A DNA stretch of 64,000 bases from Hoplostethus atlanticus (lineage: Eukaryota > Chordata > Actinopteri > Trachichthyiformes > Trachichthyidae), in contig JAXDDX010000010.1 of NCBI GenBank assembly GCA_034670405.1, positions 4,758,501-4,822,500 of the forward strand. Direction: 5' to 3'. Positions 25,228-58,110 of the stretch are shown here, piece after piece. The first letter of the stretch is position 1. Every line of letters starts with the position of its first letter. The translations under genes and the position numbers were made by a program. The notes beneath the pieces were generated by a model that had not been told where the DNA came from, ran no database searches, and saw only the letters and a program-made list of their open reading frames with translations.

Positions 25228-25401
25228 GTTTCAGGCAGCACGGCGAGCTCCCCAGCCAGCTCCTCCTCCCCGTCCACCTCGTCACGCCAGTACGCCCGGC
25301 AACGCATCACGCGCGTCAACCTCAGGGACTTCATTTACTACATGGAGCAGGAGAGAGAGACCGCCCACTCCCTCCTCCTCTACCGCGCCCTGCTCAAGTA
25401 G
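25228..25401 (+). CDS. taf4: TAF4-family TFIID subunit, terminal coding exon
   Basis: This exon encodes the last 57 residues of a TAF4-family protein, a TFIID subunit that pairs with TAF12 through a histone-fold-like interface in the nucleus. The exon opens after a good acceptor (TCTCCAG, 25221-25227) in phase 0 and stops at TAG 25399-25401. The first 20 residues are Ser-rich and low complexity. The rest is the conserved C-terminal block with RQRITRVNLRD, then YYMEQERETAHSLLLYRALLK. Human TAF4 has RQRITRVNLRD and a tail of the form ERETSHSLLLYKAFLK, whereas human TAF4B differs more here (RITRICLRD and ALYLALLK). This favours TAF4 over TAF4B, although MEQERE is TAF4B-like. A second AG at 25233-25234 could act as an acceptor but would shift the frame. 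No earlier exon of this gene was recognised in the window. Confidence 0.9.
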   Translation, partial: VSGSTASSPASSSSPSTSSRQYARQRITRVNLRDFIYYMEQERETAHSLLLYRALLK

Positions 25402-25571
25402 CCTCTGCTCCTCTCGGCGCCCACCTCGACCACCTCCTCTTCCTCCTCCTCCTCCCTCCCAGCCACGTGCCTTCAAATCGGGTCTAATGTTTCAGCTCTG
25501 TGTCTCCATATGTACTGTAGTGACGTTCGATGTAGCTTTTGATAAGAAGAAAGAGAGACAAAACTCACAAA

Positions 25572-25577
25572 AATAAA
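25572..25577 (+). promoter_or_regulatory. Proximal polyadenylation signal AATAAA (taf4)
   Basis: Canonical AATAAA lies 171 bases after the stop codon and is followed within 25 bases by a GT-rich stretch (GTTGTTCCGTGTCTTC). It would give a very short 3' UTR lacking the tandem repeat and the hAT insertion. Use is inferred from motif and context only. Confidence 0.45.
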
Positions 25578-26190
25578 CATGTTGTTCCGTGTCTTCTCTG
25601 TTTTAGCTCCATGGTGGATATATGTATTTAGATCATTCAATTTAAAGGCCATGTCAAATCCTTTGTGTTGTAGTGGGGGTTTAAATGAAGGAACAAAGTG
25701 GTTTTCATGTCCAAGCACTTCAGCCACTACTTGTTCCATGTCTGTTGGGTAGCTGTGTGTTTGACGTCTTTGGCAGTAGCTTGAATGAACCTCAGAGTGA
25801 GGATTGTTTTGGTCATGAGAATCCTCAATACAGCCTACGATATTTTTCAAGTTGTTTGTTGAACATAGTTCAATGAATGTAGTTCAGTTGAACTCGATAA
25901 ATGAGACTTCATTTTGAAACATTCAGATTCCAAAAAACAGCATTTCATAACATCCAGTTCCCTTACTGTAAGTGTAAATAGTTCTTTTTGAATTATTTTG
26001 AACAGCATGTATTATATTTTTATCACATGTAAGCTTTGTAAGAAAAAAATAACAACCCATGTCAATATTATGACCTGAAGTTTTGTAAAATCACGTGCTT
26101 TGAATTAGTCAGAACGAGCCATTTAATTCTATTCACCTGTAGACTTTTTGTTTTAAGGCGAGGCGACTCCCTCTGATCCTGCTGCAGCAC

Positions 26191-26237
26191 AACCAGTAAA
26201 CAAAACCAGTAAACAAAACCAGTAAACAAAACCAGTC
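26191..26237 (+). repeat. 13-bp tandem repeat in taf4 3' UTR
   Basis: Three perfect tandem copies of AACCAGTAAACAA (26191-26229) are followed by a partial fourth. Each unit carries a GTAAACA core, the forkhead-factor consensus. No function is implied by the sequence alone. Confidence 0.85.
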
Positions 26238-26389
26238 CACTCTACGACAAATTCTGATCGGTCACCCTTGCTGAGCAAGTCTCAGTATTTTCTTTACCCA
26301 TAGTAAAAAAAATATTTTTTTACTACTGGCTGTTGGTAGTCTGTGTATCGCTCATGCCCACTTCCTTAACATTTCAGGTTGGCTTAGGA

Positions 26390-26603
26390 CAGGGGTTCCC
26401 AAACCTTTTGATGTCAGGGACCGGCCCCCCACAAGATACAAAATAGGCCATGAACCCCCTTGATAGGATTTTATCGGAGGGACCCCCATCTGGGAAGAGT
26501 TTAGTTTTGCTTCAGATATTGTAGGTGGGGTGATAACACCATTCACCCGGACCCCCTCTCTAGGACCCCTGGGGGTCGTCGTACTCAACTTTGGGAATCA
26601 TTG
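26390..26603. mobile_element. hAT-like non-autonomous element in taf4 3' UTR
   Basis: The segment begins CAGGGGTTCCCAAA and ends TTTGGGAATCATTG, whose reverse complement matches the start at 11 of 14 positions. CAG-plus-GGTTCCCAAA ends are typical of hAT-superfamily miniature elements of vertebrates. The 214-bp interior has no coding capacity. The flanking 8-mers (GCTTAGGA and ACTGGAAG) do not match, so a target-site duplication is not preserved. The exact family is not known to me. Confidence 0.6.
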
Positions 26604-27555
26604 ACTGGAAGGTGATCTGCGAGGCAGCGCTCACCCTTGTTTGTATTTTGATGCAGACTATTACATATCACACCTGTAAGGTAAGCAGGGCAACTGTGGA
26701 AGTAGACAGTGATTCCCAAAATAGATGTGATGTGCATTTCGTTTCTGTCTTCATATTTCTTGTTGAGGATGGGTACCGGACAACACGCCTGTCGTTTTAG
26801 TTGTCGTGCGGCATCACTGCAGCGTCGCGAGGTGTCAGTGTCATCGCCTTTTTTTTTGGTGACAAATCCTTATCTTAATGGTCTTTCTGTTTTTGTTTAT
26901 TTGTTTGTTTTCTTTCTCCTTAACTGAATTCCTTGGCCTCTATGCAGCTTGTCTCGTCACATTGTAATTTATTTGAATATGAACATTTTAAATAATTGTT
27001 GTGCATTATGGATTTTTGACAGCACTTTTTTTATATCTATTTTATCTGACAACTGAAAGCTGTCACTAATGTACTTTAGCAAAGATGATTCTGTCTCTTT
27101 TAAGTATTAAACAGTATTGCCAATTGCTGTCAAAAGGCACTTATTTTTAACAATTAATATATTTTCTTTTTTATGATTTTTCCAATTGGCACTTACGCTT
27201 AACATTTCAGGCAAATGAATTTTATCTCAAAGTACCATTTTAAAAAAAAAAGCACAACAAATATCTATTGTGGTGATTTCAACCCGTTTTAATAATGATT
27301 TGTATGGTTTCTGGTGGTTTCACAGGAGGACATTTCTACTACTACAGCTTTTTAGCCAAAATGTTGACAATATTACGGATGTAAACAGGCGAGGGAATTA
27401 ACATTTCAATGTAAGGATGATTTGTAAATATTGTTTACAAGACCATGTGTTTATTAGAACTACGTTATTTTTGGTAAACTCTTGTACATATCTTGCAAAT
27501 TTCCTGTTTGTGTGAAAAAAACAATACTTCTGTATTTGTACCTATTTTGTAAAGG

Positions 27556-27561
27556 AATAAA
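27556..27561 (+). promoter_or_regulatory. Distal polyadenylation signal AATAAA (taf4)
   Basis: Canonical AATAAA, with a second overlapping AATAA, sits at the end of the AT-rich 3' UTR-like region. It is taken as the main end of the long taf4 transcript, with cleavage expected about 10-30 bases downstream. Confidence 0.6.
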
Positions 27562-27580
27562 TAAGCTGTTTACTAAACTG

Positions 27581-28519
27581 AGCAGACCTCATCCATAATC
27601 ATTTCTTATTTTAATTCTAACAGCATGAGAATTAAAATGTAATTTAACAACAATTTAACAACGTAGGTAAGACGAGACGCTTTCCTGAGCATGAGCGTAC
27701 AAAATCATTACTGTACAAGCCTTACAGTAGATGGCTTCTTTAAAATCAGCAATACGAGTTTCTCTGTTCATTCCTTACACATAATTGGAAAAAATCAACA
27801 GTTCTGTTTTTGCGAGCCCGTTATACCAAAATCAGCTACTAATGAAGCCTGCTTCATTTCCATTTTCTCGCATTGCACATGGTAAGTACAAACTGAGTTA
27901 AGCACCACTACTCAACTATGAAAAGACCCCTTAGGATTCTGCTGCTAATTAAGCAGTAGCATTTTTGAAAAGACCAAACCATTTAACTCAGTGCAAAATA
28001 TTGGGGTTTTGGAGCATATTGGTTTTTTCAAGAACTTGGCCTATTCCTCGGTCCCTCTGGAGCCGCAGACTACTGATCTGGATTTAGCCCTGAAGACGAC
28101 CTTCCCCCCCTGAAAAAATGAATGGGAAGCCCAGATGTGCTTGGTATGCTGGCGAGATTTAACAGGTTTCATCGGCTCCATTACAGAGAGTTCAGCTAAG
28201 GTCCTAAATAAGTTTACATTTACAACGAAATTTTTTCCATTTTATGGATTCAGCTGGCACTTTCATCCACAGCGATTTACACTGTGTGCAAAAACAGAAT
28301 AACCATAATTTCCTTGATCGCCAATATTACAAGCAATAGTAAGGAGTGCAAGGGTCAAATGGGCTACACAGTGCCGATACTCCTCTGATCCCAGAATAAT
28401 GGTGTATGACAGAGAAGTGATCAGAGAACAGATTTGTTTTTGTCACTGTCCCAGCTTTAGATGCTTCCCTTTTACAGCCTTCATGCAGACAACAACACGA
28501 GAGTAACGAGGCATACGCC
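27581..28519. other. Intergenic spacer between convergent genes
   Basis: This is roughly 0.9 kb between the ends of the taf4 and kctd15 transcripts. It is AT-rich to about 28200. From 28215 it holds a teleost interspersed repeat of the GCGACTTACA family. No coding potential is evident. Confidence 0.5.
28215..28420 (+). repeat. Degenerate teleost interspersed repeat, GCGACTTACA family
   Basis: TTTCATCCACAGCGATTTACA (28260-28280) is a diverged form of the abundant fish core (CTTTTATCCAAAGCGACTTACA type). It is followed by AGAATAACCATAATTTC and AGTGCAAGGGTCAAA. The same order of motifs appears, reverse-complemented, at 39960-40135, and in part at 60210-60290 and 13480-13600. These copies therefore belong to one family, whose class I cannot assign. 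Confidence 0.65.
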
Positions 28520-28537
28520 GGATATACAGTACATCCT

Positions 28538-28543
28538 TTTATT
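28538..28543 (-). promoter_or_regulatory. Candidate kctd15 polyadenylation signal
   Basis: AATAAA read on the minus strand, in AT-rich sequence about 1 kb from the convergent taf4 signal. It is the best candidate for the kctd15 mRNA end; a nearby ATTAAA (28601-28606) is the alternative. Confidence 0.45.
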
Positions 28544-31382
28544 ATCGCAAATATGCAAGAAAAATCAAATGGAGACACTGTAAATGAACACATGCCCTTT
28601 AATACCACAGTCTAATTGTTTAAAACACTTTAAATAATATACATTTGCACCTTAGTATACCCTTTTGAAATGTTTTAATCCATATGTACACAATGTAATG
28701 CTTTGAATTCTTTTCATTATTTTCGTGAAGAAGGACTAAGAGGTGTCTTAACAACACAAGGGTTCTGCAAAACCCAGAGTCCTGATAGTTCAATATACAA
28801 TTACTGTACAACTGACCCGCTTCAGAGGTGCGTTGGACGCCACGTTAACTGGCTGACCGCTGTGACCATGAATTCATCTGAAAGGGCGGCGCGAGAGACC
28901 ATGTCTGTGAAGTTGCCAGTTGTGTCGAGTTTGTACAGTACCATCGCTAACTTGCCCCCTTGCACGTTCATTTGTAAGAGGCGTCCCGTGTGTGTACATC
29001 GCTGCTGTTGCAGAAAAACCCATACCTGCAATATTTGGTTTTTCTTGAATTGGAAGTTAACGTGGTCACTTATATGCTGACTCAATCTCCTTCCTTGAAA
29101 AACTTGCAGATGGGTGGTTTTAGTCCGACAACAGCGATATGTTCTCACCCCCTGTTTCATCAAGGACTGAGCCAGATGAGTTCAAATCTCGTACACACCC
29201 CATATCAACTGGATCAAAGATTGATTGGTTACCACGGGAACAGCAGCAGAGTCTCGAGGCCTGGCTGTGTGTTCGGGGAGGGGCTGCTGGCTGCTGACTT
29301 TTGACTCATCAGTTTGTTTGGCCTGCTGTGGTGTGGTCCAGTGAGCCATAGGGTCGGAGGCTGCTCTGAACATCAGGGCACGGGGATGACACAGCAGGGG
29401 TGGGGGGGGCGGGGTACGGCCCAAGTCTCTACTGGCACCGCTGAGCAAGGAGCCTAGGGGGGAGGGAGGGGGGGCCGGACGCTGTGAAGCTCAACGTCCC
29501 TCGGCACATGAAAGGCCTGGTTGGCCATTCCCTTTGAGGCGACTGGATGCAAAGGCGCAGGCCACTAGCAGGTCAGAACAAAGAGGGGCTTGATTGTGAG
29601 ACAGACCCCCGGGGACGACTGCACTGGACTGGGAGCCACACTTACACCGAGCTCGTCTTCACACACTCTTTGGCCTTGTTTAATCAGTGGCCATCCAGAG
29701 AGACAAAATATTAGGACAACATGGTCGGAAGAACTACCATCCTCTTTTAATGAATATATTTTCAACAAGTTAATCAAAGCCCCCCCCCCACCCACCACCA
29801 CTCCCGCAAAGATCAGAATGGGCTTCGTTTTTTTGATCAGTCTTTTGGAAGGGAAGAAACAGCATCTGTAAGTTACACAAACATATAAAGTATGAAAACT
29901 TGGCCTTTCTTGTTTCTGTCTTTGATTCAGAAATGTTGAGAATAAGACCAAAAGAACAAGAGCAGGATAGAGTAAATGCCGCCCACTCGCCTCTTTGTGA
30001 ACAACGCTCTGATGCCGGGTGCACAGTTCACTCTGGGTTCTGCCATACAGACGGAAGAACCACTGAAATAATCTCGGCTTAGAGGTGACAATATTGAAGC
30101 AAACGGGAAAAGCGACCGCCATGTTTCTCTCTGTGCCAGACTTGGTCTGAAGGTACGGAGACCGTCGACTAGAGGACTAAATGAACCAATTTCAGTCTTA
30201 GGTTGAAGCCTTTTGCTTGTAAAATGATGCATTGTTTCTCCTTTGGCTAGCAACTGTAAAAGGAAACCATATCTTTACGTTTGTACAATCAACAAAATAG
30301 GCACCTCGTGTGCTTCGACACCTACGGCGGCTTGAAGTTTTCAGGGCCCCCTTCTGCTTGTGAAATGTTCAAACTCCCTAAAGCACGAGAAGAAAAACAA
30401 CTTGATTTGGCACCGGTCACTGGATTCAAACAAGTTTGTTTTCAGTGTACAGGGCTGGCAGCTCTGTAGAAAATGTTTAAGTGCAAACAAATGTTATCAA
30501 GCATTTAGAGTACATCTCTTGATGATCACGGAGACATACTGGTAAACGTCAGCTATGTTGGTCCTTGACTTACGGACATTCTGTCTCAAACTAAACTGCA
30601 GTAGACTTAGAGTTTGTGCAATTTCAATCTCATTTTGTCAACTTCCTGTGTAAAAACATATCTGTTGTGCTCTTGTGTGAGTGAATCCGACCAAGATATG
30701 TTTTAGAGCTAATAAGCAGAAATTCCAGAGCACTTTTTTATGTGTGCTACACATTTTAGTGTAAACGATGTAGAAATATCCAGGTTTCTCTTCCATCCCC
30801 ATTTGAACAATGGGACTTTTTTTTTTCAGCTCTGAATCCATTGCCAGCCAGATCGCTTTAGCCACGTAGCCTGCAGACATCTGAGTTTCTACAGCTACTG
30901 CCAAGAAAGGCTCCCTCACAAGCTCTCAAAGCCTAATGAATACAACGTTCGTACATCCTTCATATTGGAGAAAGGAAAAAGAGACACAGAAAATAATCCT
31001 ATTAATAATAATTGTTTACACCGTGTCGTGATAAAAACAGCATAAGGAGCAAGTAGAACATATTTTAGAAACAACAATGAATAAACAATAATAAACAATC
31101 AGTTTGGCAAATGGCGCCGGTGTGGCGGGACCCCCCCCGTTCTGTAGCGAGTTCATTGGCTGTGGGGTGGGGTGGGTGGGTTTAGTGGACTGGCGAGATT
31201 ATGTCTCCTCCCTGTCATCCTTAGTACCGTCCCGTCTGCCAACCCCCTTGTCCCACAGCGGGCCAGGCCACCCTAAACAAGGCCTATCTCCAGTCAGGCG
31301 CACTGGCACACAGTACACAACACATGGGCCTCATACGGACACGGGACTGGACGACACACCACTGAGCGCTGCGCCGAGAGAG

Positions 31383-31432
31383 TGGGGGGGGGGGGGCGGG
31401 GGTGGTGGGGGAGGTGGCTGGGGTTGAGGGGA
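31383..31432 (+). repeat. G-rich tract in kctd15 3' UTR region
   Basis: A run of 13 G followed by further G3-G5 blocks within 50 bases on the plus strand. This could form a G-quadruplex in DNA; the kctd15 transcript would carry the C-rich complement. Confidence 0.85.
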
Positions 31433-31883
31433 AGGGAATGGGGAGTCAAGGGAGGGGCTTGAGACCCTCCGAAAGGGTTAGGACACCTTTTTCACAAGGA
31501 GCCGGTAAACCGGACCGGAACAGCAGGGAGAAAATCAATCAGTCACGGTGCTAAAATGGTTGAGCTGCTGTTCAGTCTACGTTTGGTTGTTTGTTGTCGT
31601 TCATCACGGTCCCAGATTCTTTGGGCGTTATTTAACATAATCAAAAACTTTTGTTGTCGATGCTTTTTTTCCCCCCTCCTTTGTTTGGTACTACATTCCC
31701 CTTAGAGTTCTGCAGAGCTGGCAAGGTGAACAGGCTTCTGCTAATACTTCGGTGTGTTTCTTGCTGGACTTGGAGGAGGGTGTTCGTGGGTGTAACAGGG
31801 CAGCGGAGGGGGTAGGTTCAGAGTGAGGTTTGTCCCGTTTGGGGTGTGGAGTCGGCTGGGGTGGGTAGGCGGGGTGGGGTGGA

Positions 31884-31941
31884 GTGTGTGTGTGTGTGTG
31901 TGTGTGTGTGGTGGTGTGGTGGGTGTGTGTGTGTGTGTGTG
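31884..31941 (+). repeat. TG microsatellite at start of kctd15 3' UTR
   Basis: TG array with GGTGG interruptions, starting about 50 bases after the kctd15 stop codon in the transcript direction, where it reads as CA. Confidence 0.95.
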
Positions 31942-31989
31942 GGTGGGGGGTTGAGCCGCTCTCATGGACAGTCCCTCTCCCAGAGTGCT

Positions 31990-54216
<22,227 letters not shown>

Positions 54217-54225
<9 letters not shown>

Positions 54226-54340
54226 AGATGAGACGATCTCCTTCCCCTTCTCCGCTCTTATTTGGATACGCGTAAAAAATGTGCGCTCTTGTTGAAATCC
54301 TGCTTCGTATTTCAGCTCCTTGTCTGCCTTTTTTTTTTTG
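54217..54340 (-). CDS. kctd15: kctd15 exon 1: short coding start and presumed 5' UTR
   Basis: ATG TTC AAG (54225-54217) is followed directly by GTAAGG, a strong donor. It splices in frame to GAG GGA AGA AGC ATG TCA, giving an N-terminus [13 protein letters not shown]. The context of this ATG is poor (T at -3), whereas the ATG in exon 2 has A at -3, so the 257-aa form may predominate. The upper boundary near 54340 is a guess: the transcription start cannot be seen. Human KCTD15 also has a variable segment before MSRLSL, which makes an alternative first exon plausible. Confidence 0.6.
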
Positions 54341-55859
54341 CTTAAACGAAACTGCCCTGTGGTTTGTTATGAGAAGAAGAAAGCCAATAATCCGTCTCTA
54401 AATAACAGAGCAGAGCTAAAAAAGAAAATTCTTGCTCCGGGCTGCCCAAGCGCCTCTGGGCCAAGGATTAGGCTACAATTAGCTCAACTCCACTCTCTCG
54501 CCCAGGCAATTTTCTCAAGGAAAAAAAAAACCTGATACTCCCCTATTGCCGAAATTATGACTGCACAGATATAATAACTTATGTTTTTTTCCCGGCAAAA
54601 GTAAAAAATAGACCGTTCCCCTTAACGGTGTAAAGTTGTGATTTTAGAGGGGGGGTATGTAACCTAACAGGCAAGTGTCAGTCGCTCAGTAGATTTAGAG
54701 CAGGAAAAAAAAAAGCAGATTTTAATCATTGTCATTTCGTCTGATGTAATAGTTCCCCAGGCGTTTCCAGCTAGTAGGCATGCATTTCCATCTCCATCTC
54801 CAGCCTTGATAAATTTAAAGTTTAAAACAAGGCAGGCTGGTACAGTCCTTCACTTAGGCATAAAGGCGCAGTAACTTGTTGATAAAGTCTCAAAAAAATA
54901 TGTTGAAAATGAAGATATATCCTTGAACCAATATCTTTTCATGCGGTGATTTTCCCCCTGTCCCTGCTCCCTCTCTCTCTTGCCTTAATGTCTGGAGTTG
55001 CCAAATTTCCTGCAGGCCATTAAAACCAAATGACGTCTATGGACATGCATGCATGCTGCTGCAGAAAGCGCCCTCACAACCTGCCTGTAGCCAAATGCGC
55101 CATTTCAATTATAGCGCACGGCTTAGATGGAGATGTCTGCCCAGAAGACAACCCCCCCCTTCTTCCTTCCCAACCTCTTCCACTGCGAGCAGGCTGCCTT
55201 CAGACTTTTAAGAAAATAAAATAGATTCTAGGTGAATATTGTTATTTTCCCCCAACGTGTAAAGACGCAAGAGAAAGGACGCAGCCCTGAAGTGTTGCGC
55301 TACTTTTGCAGCGACTAAGGCGCAAAGTGACAGCGAGGCAGGTGCTCACACAGAGGAGATGATTATTTATTTATTTGCGTGTTTGTTTATTTGCGTGTAA
55401 ATAACTGTGAATAATTGATGCAGCATTGAGCCCAGTAATTACTGTATTCCAGCATCCTGAGAGAGGTATGCTGTTCGTTTCTTGATATTTGGCGCCAACC
55501 AGTGTAGGGAATTATTATTGGTCCAACGAAAAATAACTGAATAATAGACTCACCGGTTGGAAACCTTCTGTATTGTTTAACTGTTAAGACCCAAACGAAA
55601 AAACTCTATATTACTCTTAAATGATAGCCATAATATTCCTGCAGTGGACGTATAGTGTATGGTACATAATAGTGAGTTTATAGTGATCTTATTAGACGTT
55701 ATGGTATTTATATCTCCTACTTTATCACTATAATAGTCCTATAGAAAGTTTTGTTGTGATATTATCGGATATCCAAGTATACTTTTCTTTTTCGTAAGAG
55801 GAACGATGAGGCAAAAATATTAAAAATGGTAAATGGAGTAGCTGTCCTGGTCATATCTG
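54226..55859. other. kctd15 promoter side and proximal upstream DNA
   Basis: No TATA box at a convincing place and no CpG island are visible. On the minus strand an inverted CCAAT (TTATTGGC, near 54383-54390) lies about 160 bases upstream of the exon 1 ATG and could be a promoter element. Further up, TTTATTTATTTGCGTG repeats (55363-55400) include forkhead-like TGTTTAT words. The transcription start is not determinable by eye. Confidence 0.35.
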
Positions 55860-56560
55860 CCAGCAGGACCGGTGGCGGTGTGAGAACGAGCCTCTCCTCC
55901 TCTAAGCAGACCTATCCTCGTAATTAGATCGACATCAGAGCGCCCCCCATCTTTCCCCCGGCATAGATTTGTTGTTTCCAGGGGTGCAAACTGGAGGGGA
56001 TTTTTTTTTTCTCATTAAAGGAAACAACCCCGGAGTTAGTTCAATTACATGAAGTATGCAGGGATGTTGTAAATTTAAAGATTTAAATAGCTTACAAAGT
56101 GGCCCGCGGCCCCATCAGTTAATTTCCTTAATTTATGGATTTTAGCGGAGTGTCTAATGTGAAAGAGAAGAACTAGGTCATCTCGAGGATTTGCATGCAT
56201 CTTACAGACTTTACAACAGACCCGGGATCTGCCCTCCTGACCGACACCTCAGCAGGTGAATGCCCTCATTCTATATATTTAATCCTATAGCGGGCACAGA
56301 AACGACAGAATATTGACGCCTTGCGATTCAATTTCAGATTTCCAATCTTTTTTTTTCAGGGAACAAAAATGAAAATTAAATCAGATTTTGATATTTGACC
56401 CAAGTAATGAGATTACCAGTGTTTGGTCTGTCTGATGCACGAGCCAGAGAGATAACGGCGCCGTTCTAGTTTCCATTAATGTATTTCCCGTACACTTCAG
56501 ATGTCTGCCTTTCTGAAATTATGGCAGGAAAATGAATATTGATTTATTTTGATTCATTCT
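55860..56560. promoter_or_regulatory. Candidate conserved non-coding block I upstream of kctd15
   Basis: About 0.7 kb of unique sequence with a TAATTA core (55921-55926), octamer ATTTGCAT (56189-56196), GTTAATTTCCTTAATTTATGG and AACGGCGCCGTTCTAG (a GC palindrome, AACGGCGCCGTT, 56455-56466). It lies 1.6-2.3 kb upstream of the presumed first exon, with no coding potential. The texture is that of a vertebrate developmental enhancer; conservation was not checked. Confidence 0.4.
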
Positions 56561-58048
56561 ATGTATTGAGTCTAGAGTAAGACAATTCACCTATAAATAT
56601 GAAGAGAACAACTGAAAACCAGTCAAGATTTACCAGTCTCCTTTAGAGATCATATGCTAATGCACTATATGCATTAATGCATGACCCTATAAGAATAATA
56701 ACTTAGCCTGCAGGTTCAAAAGCAGGTGCCATTAATAGTGTTGCCTAAGTGGCACGGTGGGGGGACAATATTGTGCTTTTCTATTCCCCCGCAGTTTTGT
56801 CCTTTTTCCAGGGATGATATGTGGATTTTTAAAGCTTTTCTATAACTAATAAAATACATCAATTTGATAAAGTGTTACTCCAGCGTTGTGACATGTAGTT
56901 ATAAGAATGCTTAATGCCTCTAGGGCTAACCAATACCGTGGCCGTGTTGTGCTAGACCTTCTCCTGACTGCACATTAACAGGGATGTGTTATGGGATATT
57001 GGAAAAGCACGCAGAAATAGTACACAATCAAACTGTCAAGACAAGTCCACAAAGTGCACTGAAGGTTTTAACTTTCTAAGAAACATATACAGCTGCTCCA
57101 GTATCGCAACTGAAAGAGCTCTTCATACTGCAGCTACAGAACCTCAGGAGCACTACAGCCTATGGAGGGGTTGAATCAGATTCACTTTAACAGACAACTG
57201 ATATTCTAAACATAACTAATGATTATGAGACTTTAAAGCAGCGATCTGATGAACTAAAAGTCTTTGTGCTGATGTGTCCCATAGTATATTTTTGGTGAAG
57301 CCCCCCTGTGCAACTAGGTCAGAGTCCCTCCCTGACACCAAGCACTCAATCAGCTCTTTCTGCTCTTTCTATTGGAGTAGTTAATGATCCCGGATCACAG
57401 CGAGGTGCAACATAGTACCACCTACTGGTTAATAGCAACACTGTAATAACGTGTTATACTGGATGATCACCCAGCCTGGATGATTGTGTCACATAGGTAG
57501 AGCATTGAAGTAGGAGCTCACTGGGGCCACCTCTTCTAAAGTGTATACTTGTAAGGCCCTGAGGATGAAAGTGCCCACCAAATGCATGTTACAACTATCA
57601 TCAGCATCACTAAATGTATTTTCCTGTGTTTTTCAGATTTTCTAATGATTATACTATGTATGTATTCTCACATTCACTTCATTTCCATCACAGCCTCAGA
57701 GACACCAGGCCAGTGGATGTCTTTCTGCAAGCCAGGTCACCTAGGCACTGTACTTATGCACCGAGGTGAAAACAGTAGGCGCAATACAGTCACATCCACG
57801 TTTCCAAACGGCAGCATTCGCAAGAACTGCTTTCAAGCACTTCACATCAGATCAACACTCCTATTTTCCCCTCTGGCAAGTGGAGAAAGTTTGAAAAGAA
57901 CATTCAGAACTTGCTTTTAGTAATCTGCATGCCTTGTGGAGCCCGGTTGCTGTCAATCGCTCCGTTCTTCCAGCCATTTGACATTCTGCTTGATGTCGGC
58001 GTGTGTCTGAGGTGCAGCAGCGACACTTATTGTTCATTATTTCAGAGG

Positions 58049-58110
<62 letters not shown>

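Larger units (their letters stand above)
25402..27580 (+). other. taf4: Probable 3' UTR of the taf4-family gene
   Basis: About 2.2 kb of AT-rich DNA follows the stop codon. It has two canonical AATAAA signals, an early one at 25572-25577 and a distal one at 27556-27561. The last few hundred bases contain TTGTACATAT, TGTAAATA and T-rich stretches typical of vertebrate 3' UTRs. A 13-bp tandem repeat (26191-26237) and a hAT-like insertion (26390-26603) interrupt it. The cleavage position near 27580 is inferred from the distal signal, not seen directly. Two signals suggest short and long mRNA forms. Confidence 0.65.
28520..31989 (-). other. kctd15: Probable 3' UTR of kctd15
   Basis: About 3.4 kb follows the kctd15 stop before a plausible polyadenylation signal on the minus strand (AATAAA, complement of 28538-28543). 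An alternative ATTAAA lies near 28601-28606. Close to the stop, the transcript would carry a long CA tract (plus-strand TG at 31884-31941) and C-rich runs (plus-strand G-run 31383-31432). The rest is AT-rich and lacks long coding frames related to known proteins. The extent is inferred from the signal and could be shorter. Confidence 0.5.

Noticed and set aside
29565..30122. Minus-strand open frame of 185 codons
   Set aside because: It falls in the presumed kctd15 3' UTR, resembles no known protein, and contains low-complexity stretches.
54360..54420. TATA-like TTATTTAG on the minus strand as the kctd15 TATA box
   Set aside because: It is a weak match with no supporting initiator, and the start site is unknown, so no promoter was called.
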